Of a stretch of 22,064 bases of DNA, positions 20,301 to 22,064 are shown piece after piece. Position numbers and translations under genes: made by a program. Each line of letters opens with the position of its first letter. The stretch's first letter is position 1. The notes under the pieces are model-generated. The model saw only the letters and a program-made list of their open reading frames with translations, was not told the origin of the DNA and ran no database searches. Location of the stretch: positions 1-22,064 of the IMG/VR virus record IMGVR_UViG_3300032308_001010; one strand, 5' to 3'. Source of the stretch: a virus.

Positions 20301-20908
20301 TATTTAGCCAGCCCATTGTTCTTGCGGAATGGTCGAAGCAAGGCTTCAACGTCTGCGTCTAATTTGGCTGTGAGGCGCACTGTGCCTAAGTCCGGGCTTC
20401 CTGCGATGCCGAATGGCGACTGGCGACGTGTAAATAATCGAGCTGCTTGGATCAAGGTTGCCATGTTGATCTCTGCTGGCACTGCGTTCCATCCCCAGAC
20501 GCCTGTGATTCGGCATGCCTGTGGCAAGTAATACGGCCAAACGTAGCGGCCAATGGCAAGAATGCGATTGACTGGCCAGCCGCGCTGTGGGTTGTTTACT
20601 GGTTCAAGCATGTAGTCGCTGGTCGACCAGACGGTATCCCATGTCTGGTTGAAGTTATCGTCTGTGGCTACTTCGGTAATTGAAACGTTATCGTCCATGT
20701 TCATCGTCCAGGGATCAAGTGGGGTGTAATAACGCGCCACTGGTGATTGCGTCGTTCCGTTGCGGTAAAAGAAGCGCCCGGTGTAATCGTCAATCATGCG
20801 GCTCGTTGCTGTGATCGCTGCTTCTAGTGGGGTGTCGTCCACGCTGTCTGTGATTGCAAGTGAGGCCTTTAATTCGGCTAGGGTGCAATAGGCATTAGTT
20901 AGGGCCAC
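20300..20908 (-). CDS. head-tail connector (adaptor) protein, 202 aa
   Basis: The start ALTNAYCTLAELKASLAITDSVDDTPLEAAITATSRMIDDYTGR is the helical opening of HK97 gp6-like adaptors. A beta-rich middle and a final helix with ATLIQAARLFTRRQSPFG follow, where the R-R-x-S/P pattern is typical. It forms a ring below the portal. The GTG start at 20908 has an AAGGA Shine-Dalgarno and overlaps the preceding small basic gene by 14 bases. The gene is the first connector after the capsid region. Confidence 0.88.
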   Translation of the reverse strand: MALTNAYCTLAELKASLAITDSVDDTPLEAAITATSRMIDDYTGRFFYRNGTTQSPVARYYTPLDPWTMNMDDNVSITEVATDDNFNQTWDTVWSTSDYMLEPVNNPQRGWPVNRILAIGRYVWPYYLPQACRITGVWGWNAVPAEINMATLIQAARLFTRRQSPFGIAGSPDLGTVRLTAKLDADVEALLRPFRKNNGLAK

Positions 20909-21020
20909 GCTTCGTCCTTCTTTCCGGTTTCGGCAGCATTGCGCGTTCTAGTTTGGGATCGGCGGTTGCTGTTTCCTTTGCCGGCTTGCGCCGGGTCTTC
21001 TTAATCTTTCCAAATATCAT
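20895..21020 (-). CDS. small very basic protein, 41 aa
   Basis: This short frame bridges the gap between the glycosyltransferase and the connector. It starts with ATG at 21020, with a GGAAGAG Shine-Dalgarno upstream, and overlaps both neighbours (20 and 14 bases). The product is strongly basic (MIFGKIKKTRRKPAKE at the start, KPERRTKRGPN at the end) and proline-containing, so it is probably disordered and could bind nucleic acid or the capsid interior. No family is recognised. Confidence 0.55.
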   Translation of the reverse strand: MIFGKIKKTRRKPAKETATADPKLERAMLPKPERRTKRGPN

Positions 21021-21684
21021 GATGTATCTCTTCCATCCAGAAGCTCTTCTGGTGTGGCAATATGGCGGCGGTGTTGACGTGGATCGTAAATCCGAGCGCC
21101 TTTGCCCTTCGGCAGAATAATAAATCTTCGCCGATCCAATCTCCGTTTACTGGCCCATCCCAGAACCAGCACCAGTCTGTTCCCTGGTTCGGATCTGCAA
21201 TTTCGCGCATCTTCTCTAGAACGCTTCGGTGAACGAGCATGCACCCGGTTCCTGCCGCGTCAATTTCGAAGACTGCGTTCTTGTCGTATTTGTAAAGTGG
21301 AAGGAAGCCCTTATCTGAGTCCTGAAATATGCAGGGGACTGGCTTTGGATAAGCCTTGCCTGGAACTCCAAATCCTGCAAAGACAAGGCCTGCAACGATC
21401 GGGCGGTCTTTGTCATGGGCTGTGTCGATCAAGGCGTCAAATGCTGCGACGCCGAGCTGCTCGTCTGAGTCCAACATAAGAAGCCAGTCGCTGTCGGTGT
21501 TATCCAGAAATTGTTTGACCACTCGGTTGCGTTGCTTTGATAAAAGTCCGGAACCCTTGATTCTTACAAATGGCCCGAGTCTGCTGCTTCTTGCTTGCGC
21601 AAGTTGAATTAGCATGTATGCGAATGATCCGTTTACGGATCCTGGATCGCACGAACCGATTGTTACTTTGTGTCCTGTCTTCAT
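21001..21684 (-). CDS. glycosyltransferase, GT-A (GT2-like), between capsid and connector genes, 227 aa
   Basis: An N-terminal strand is followed by the family core: WLLMLDSDEQL with a DxD-like D-S-D (about residue 74), then RPIVAGLVF, and a late GTGCMLVHRSVLEKM and GEDLLFCRRAKALGF, the acceptor-side G-E-D motif of GT2 enzymes. The frame is open to 21747, but the ATG at 21684 has a GGGGG Shine-Dalgarno six bases upstream; the upstream part overlaps the hairpin. It sits right after the major capsid gene, so modification of virion proteins is a natural hypothesis. The sugar is unknown. Confidence 0.85.
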   Translation of the reverse strand: MKTGHKVTIGSCDPGSVNGSFAYMLIQLAQARSSRLGPFVRIKGSGLLSKQRNRVVKQFLDNTDSDWLLMLDSDEQLGVAAFDALIDTAHDKDRPIVAGLVFAGFGVPGKAYPKPVPCIFQDSDKGFLPLYKYDKNAVFEIDAAGTGCMLVHRSVLEKMREIADPNQGTDWCWFWDGPVNGDWIGEDLLFCRRAKALGFTIHVNTAAILPHQKSFWMEEIHHDIWKD

Positions 21685-21704
21685 TTGTTTCCCCCTGTTT
21701 AGAA

Positions 21705-21747
21705 GTGCAGGGCGAGTGACTCGGGGGGTGGGCCACTCGCCCTGCAC
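21705..21747. terminator. long perfect hairpin after the major capsid gene (attenuator or processing site)
   Basis: GTGCAGGGCGAGTG (21705-21718) and CACTCGCCCTGCAC (21734-21747) are perfect 14-base inverted repeats around a 15-base GC-rich loop. The structure lies 20 bases after the capsid stop, between capsid and glycosyltransferase. On the coding strand no T-run follows, so it is probably a partial terminator or an RNA-processing/stability stem that keeps capsid message high relative to the next genes. Confidence 0.7.
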
Positions 21748-21767
21748 AATTTAGTGCTTTGCTTCTG

Positions 21768-22064
21768 TTAGAAGCTTGGGGCGCTTAGACCTGTGCCTGA
21801 AATGATTGAGGCTGCAAGTGGGTAGCGCTCTGCTGTGTATGCGGCGTAGCCGTAAACGACAGACTTGATTGTGAGGTTGCCAGCGCCTGTCGCATCGAAG
21901 CGAAGTGCGAATGGTGATCCTGGCTGCTCCCAGAGATGAGATTCGCTTGCTGTTACGCAATAGATTTCATCCTGGTTTGTTGTTGTTCCGTATGTTGTTC
22001 CGATGTTTGCATCGGTGATGATTGGAAGTCCGAGCATCTGGTATCCGGAGTTTCCGTATGTTGG
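21768..22064 (-). CDS. major capsid protein, HK97-fold (N-terminus outside window)
   Basis: The visible 98 residues are the C-terminus of a capsid protein. They run PTYGNSGYQMLGLPIITDANIG, EIYCVTASESHLWE, and the closing NLTIKSVVYGYAAYTAERYP. The last part is the P/A-domain strand typical of HK97-fold capsids in actinophages (Y-x-A-x-T-A-E-R-Y-P-x-A). The frame is open through 22064, so the gene starts beyond the edge. It is followed by a long hairpin and then a glycosyltransferase. Confidence 0.88.
   Translation of the reverse strand, partial: PTYGNSGYQMLGLPIITDANIGTTYGTTTNQDEIYCVTASESHLWEQPGSPFALRFDATGAGNLTIKSVVYGYAAYTAERYPLAASIISGTGLSAPSF

Noticed and set aside
1-22064. Cyanobacterial host, because GCGATCGC (HIP1-like) is enriched
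   Set aside because: WhiB and the overall gene style point to Actinobacteria; GATC-centred words are generally enriched here, so HIP1 is not specific evidence.

Overview
The window is a contiguous piece of a tailed-phage genome (siphovirus type), or of a prophage of one. It is cut at both ends: the replication protein at base 1 lacks its C-terminus, and the major capsid protein at the right edge lacks its N-terminus. The host is most likely an actinobacterium. A WhiB-type iron-sulfur regulator lies at 5198-5662, and that family is essentially confined to Actinobacteria and their phages. The base composition looks fairly even rather than strongly GC-rich, so a moderate-GC (for example freshwater) actinobacterium is a reasonable guess, but that part is inference. 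No integrase, terminase or portal is visible; these would lie outside the window.

There are three transcription blocks. (1) Right to left, 22064 to 8361 (minus strand), is the late block. It holds the capsid C-terminus, a glycosyltransferase, head-tail connectors, two tandem paralogous tail-tube proteins, a tail assembly chaperone with a clear -1 slippery site, a Gp10-like protein, the tape measure, minor tail proteins and fibres including a glycine-rich adhesin, a lysis cassette (holin-like protein, CHAP endolysin, second small hydrophobic protein), a DUF6378-like protein, two glycosyltransferases and a sugar epimerase. (2) Left to right, 6744 to 8314 (plus strand), is a compact island of eight very small genes, including two Cys-pair (zinc ribbon) proteins, a ribbon-helix-helix regulator and two small membrane proteins. 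It converges on the late block at a strong bidirectional terminator (8324-8361). (3) Right to left, 6499 to 1 (minus strand), is the early, replication and recombination block. It holds a small membrane protein, an Hjc-like nuclease, WhiB, a small lytic-transglycosylase-like protein, a YqaJ-tail-like protein, a Cas4/RecB-family nuclease, a possible ssDNA-binding protein, a C5 cytosine methyltransferase and a PrimPol-AAA replication protein. Blocks 2 and 3 diverge from a 244-base intergenic region with a consensus DnaA box and a leader whose hairpin can cover the ribosome binding site.

Genes are packed with ATGA/TAATG/GTGA overlaps, so translational coupling is the rule. Uncoupled genes use an unusual G-run Shine-Dalgarno (GGGGG followed by AA or TAA, about 4-7 bases before the start).

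The most interesting candidate is a 162-codon frame (2300-2788) fully nested in the +1 frame of the methyltransferase gene. It has its own G-run Shine-Dalgarno with exactly the spacing used by the methyltransferase gene itself, and its sequence resembles, from memory, a family of phage proteins. Other points of interest are a truncated tRNA-like element upstream of the methyltransferase, the duplicated tail-tube gene, a three-copy 34-residue repeat in the tape measure, and a strong excess of GATC-centred palindromes.
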